Below, one piece after another: positions 63,601 to 64,000 of a DNA stretch of 64,000 nucleotides (within the stretch, counting starts at the first letter, position 1; each line of letters starts with the position of its first letter). Below the pieces are notes generated by a model. It was not told the origin of the DNA, made no database searches, and worked only from the letters and a program-made list of their open reading frames with translations. Origin of the DNA: Sphingobacterium sp. (GTDB lineage: Bacteria; Bacteroidota; Bacteroidia; Sphingobacteriales; Sphingobacteriaceae); assembly GCA_031286695.1 (NCBI GenBank), contig JAITTY010000011.1, positions 496,001-560,000 on the forward strand. The letters are read 5' to 3'. The translations under genes were made by a program, and so were the position numbers.

Positions 63601-63790
63601 CAAACTTAGTTTAGTCCGTTTATTCGTGACATTGGAAAATTTTTGGGGAAAGGACAAATATGACGGCGGTGTAAATCCCGAATCTTCAAATACAAATCTA
63701 AGCGGAAGCGCTGATTATCCCGAAGCGGGTGATTATGGTGGCCTGGCAATTCCAAAAACAGTAACATTTGGTTTAAACGTAAATTTTTAA
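60617..63790 (+). CDS. SusC-like TonB-dependent receptor (third)
   Basis: 1057 residues; signal peptide ends LYAQ, then a carboxypeptidase-D-like domain (LKGKVVDDKNQPISGVTI), a canonical TonB box (ALDEVVVIGYG), the plug (MSGVRVKQSTG...QVRGSGSITAG...LKDASAAAIYGSRAANGVV) and a beta-barrel ending in Phe (GLNVNF). It is textbook in all marks, in contrast to the second SusC at 28225. It follows the RG-I enzyme operon and probably imports its oligosaccharide products. The SusD partner begins 4 bases after its stop. Confidence 0.94.
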   Translation: MKNIMQYGAIFVAQMAFTHVLYAQGMLKGKVVDDKNQPISGVTIQVNGKNEGTSSQNGEFSIHAKSGDNIVFRSVEYEQKEVRVSALTFLRVDLVPKQEALDEVVVIGYGSQKRTNLIAPVSKFNAENLDERPIARVDQALIGQMSGVRVKQSTGVPGKGLSVQVRGSGSITAGSEPLYVIDGFPLSTASQNGSGNYASGNPLDNMNPNDIESVEVLKDASAAAIYGSRAANGVVLITTKRGKSGQAKVSLNSYVGISEAYKKLDMLNGEEWIDRAVEMINAQWEASGTGRLASQSNAERRKILGLVDGTYNTSYMYDDRWLESGHPGLYLVNWQDEAYRKGVIQNYQVAASGATEFVNYYVSGNYLNQQGIVKGLDYKNYTARANVEVKPNKKFAFGLNLAPTYSIGNDPGVEGKDNIMHQIYSMSPVQDHPAGTVNVFDNEKYPWSTSTNDPIAKLNYYIGENKISRLLGTVYGQYNILDNFNFKTTVNLDQTDSRSNRFQPYTVGGTLANRTNNPNQATYGSNSVYRKQTFVNENTLNYHLNIDKHDVTALLGQAYNFDKLETSSITSQGGYTNSSITTLNGAVATVASTGATQSVLLSYFGRVQYAYDGKYLLSGSIRRDGSSRFGSNTKWGWFPSLSMGWRLSEENFMKPMAFINELKLRGSYGESGNNNIGDYSSIALLGFYNYSLNGLSASGQAPSNIINPDLKWEKSRTYDIGLDFGLLGSRITGSFDWYTRKSSDLLLNVPSMLATGFSSYLDNAGEVKSKGWDFEITSHQIRKSDFSWSTSFNISHNSNKVTKLDGEQKEILIPSSFDIQHSLLRIGEPMYSIYVVKQEGILSQADIDAGVALYGSQKAGDPRYVDANGDGVIDANDRVIVGHPNPSYVWGITNNFKYKNFDLSFMFQGQNGGHIYSLLGRALGRTGQGSSDNALGFYRDRWRSEEEPGEGRVGKAYSTFGRIKNTDWLYSSDYWRLRNVTLGYNIKDLKLGSQSKLSLVRLFVTLENFWGKDKYDGGVNPESSNTNLSGSADYPEAGDYGGLAIPKTVTFGLNVNF

Positions 63791-63794
63791 GACA

Positions 63795-64000
63795 ATGAAA
63801 CAATTAAGTATATTTTTGTTGATGGCAGGTCTATTGGGATCTTGCAAAATGGATCTTGACCAGCAACCGATTTCTAGCGCTACCTCAGCGACTTACTTTA
63901 AGACCACGAATGATTTTATTCAAGGATTGAATGCCATATATAATAGTACACGAGGATATCCAGACCGTCTGATGAATCTTTCGGAGACACGATCGGATAA
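63795..64000 (+). CDS. SusD-like lipoprotein (third), 3'-truncated by window edge
   Basis: The visible 68 residues read MKQLSIFLLMAGLLGSC followed by KMDLDQQPISSATSAT, the usual SusD pattern: short basic start, hydrophobic core, lipobox LLGSC (Cys17) and a polar LDQQP segment. The FIQGLNAIYNSTR helix is typical of the SusD N-terminal region. The gene continues beyond the window. It would be the surface partner of the SusC ending 4 bases upstream. Confidence 0.88.
   Translation, partial: MKQLSIFLLMAGLLGSCKMDLDQQPISSATSATYFKTTNDFIQGLNAIYNSTRGYPDRLMNLSETRSD

Overview
The window looks like chromosomal DNA of a Sphingobacterium-like member of the Bacteroidota (family Sphingobacteriaceae, by inference). 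It has three SusC/SusD pairs, many lipoproteins and secreted glycosidases, A/T-rich leaders without Shine-Dalgarno sites, and promoters with the Bacteroidota -7 box TAnnTTTG. No rRNA, tRNA, CRISPR array, phage or transposase was seen. Almost the whole window is a polysaccharide utilization locus (PUL) for a rhamnose-rich pectin, most likely rhamnogalacturonan I (RG-I) with arabinan and galactan side chains, joined to the genes for L-rhamnose catabolism.

Layout. 1-4479: three arabinan-type genes (GH51 cut by the window edge, GH43, double GH43). 4489-7033, minus strand: a housekeeping pair (cNMP/CBS/DUF294 protein and a DnaQ-like exonuclease). 7458-9599: two secreted beta-propeller glycosidase-like proteins, flanked by the exonuclease gene and a decayed partial copy of it (9714-9978). 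10109-16056: L-rhamnose operon (permease, aldolase/dehydrogenase fusion, isomerase, kinase). 16414-17721: secreted CE12 esterase. 17963-33254: a seven-gene operon in which three FAS1 (fasciclin) lipoproteins alternate with two SusC/SusD pairs. 33574-39532: GH51, GH115, GH43. 39772-41196: SGNH acetylesterase. 41624-44497: GH2. 44661-46028, minus strand: GH28. 46710-60386: a nine-gene RG-I operon (GH28, PL11, two CE12, sulfatase, GH105, GH2, L-rhamnose mutarotase, GH106). 60617 to the end: a third SusC and the start of its SusD.

How the genes fit together. CE12 esterases remove acetyl groups. PL11 and GH28 cut the backbone. GH105 removes the unsaturated uronic acid and GH106 the rhamnose. GH2, GH43, GH51 and GH115 trim galactose, arabinose and glucuronic acid branches. 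SusCD and the FAS1 lipoproteins would capture and import oligosaccharides. RhaM, RhaT and the rha operon turn rhamnose into central metabolites. A sulfatase suggests that part of the substrate is sulfated.

Most notable observation. Seven plus-strand PUL and rhamnose promoters, and at least one minus-strand promoter, share one architecture: two CAGG-like boxes exactly 10 bp apart, then a -7 element whose TA lies exactly 27 bp after the second box. The rha operon carries a variant with ACAG boxes. This predicts one regulon, probably under an AraC/HTCS-type activator not encoded in the window. It also predicts a small RNA of about 180 nt on the minus strand at 41283-41464, with its own regulon-type promoter and a T-tailed hairpin terminator.
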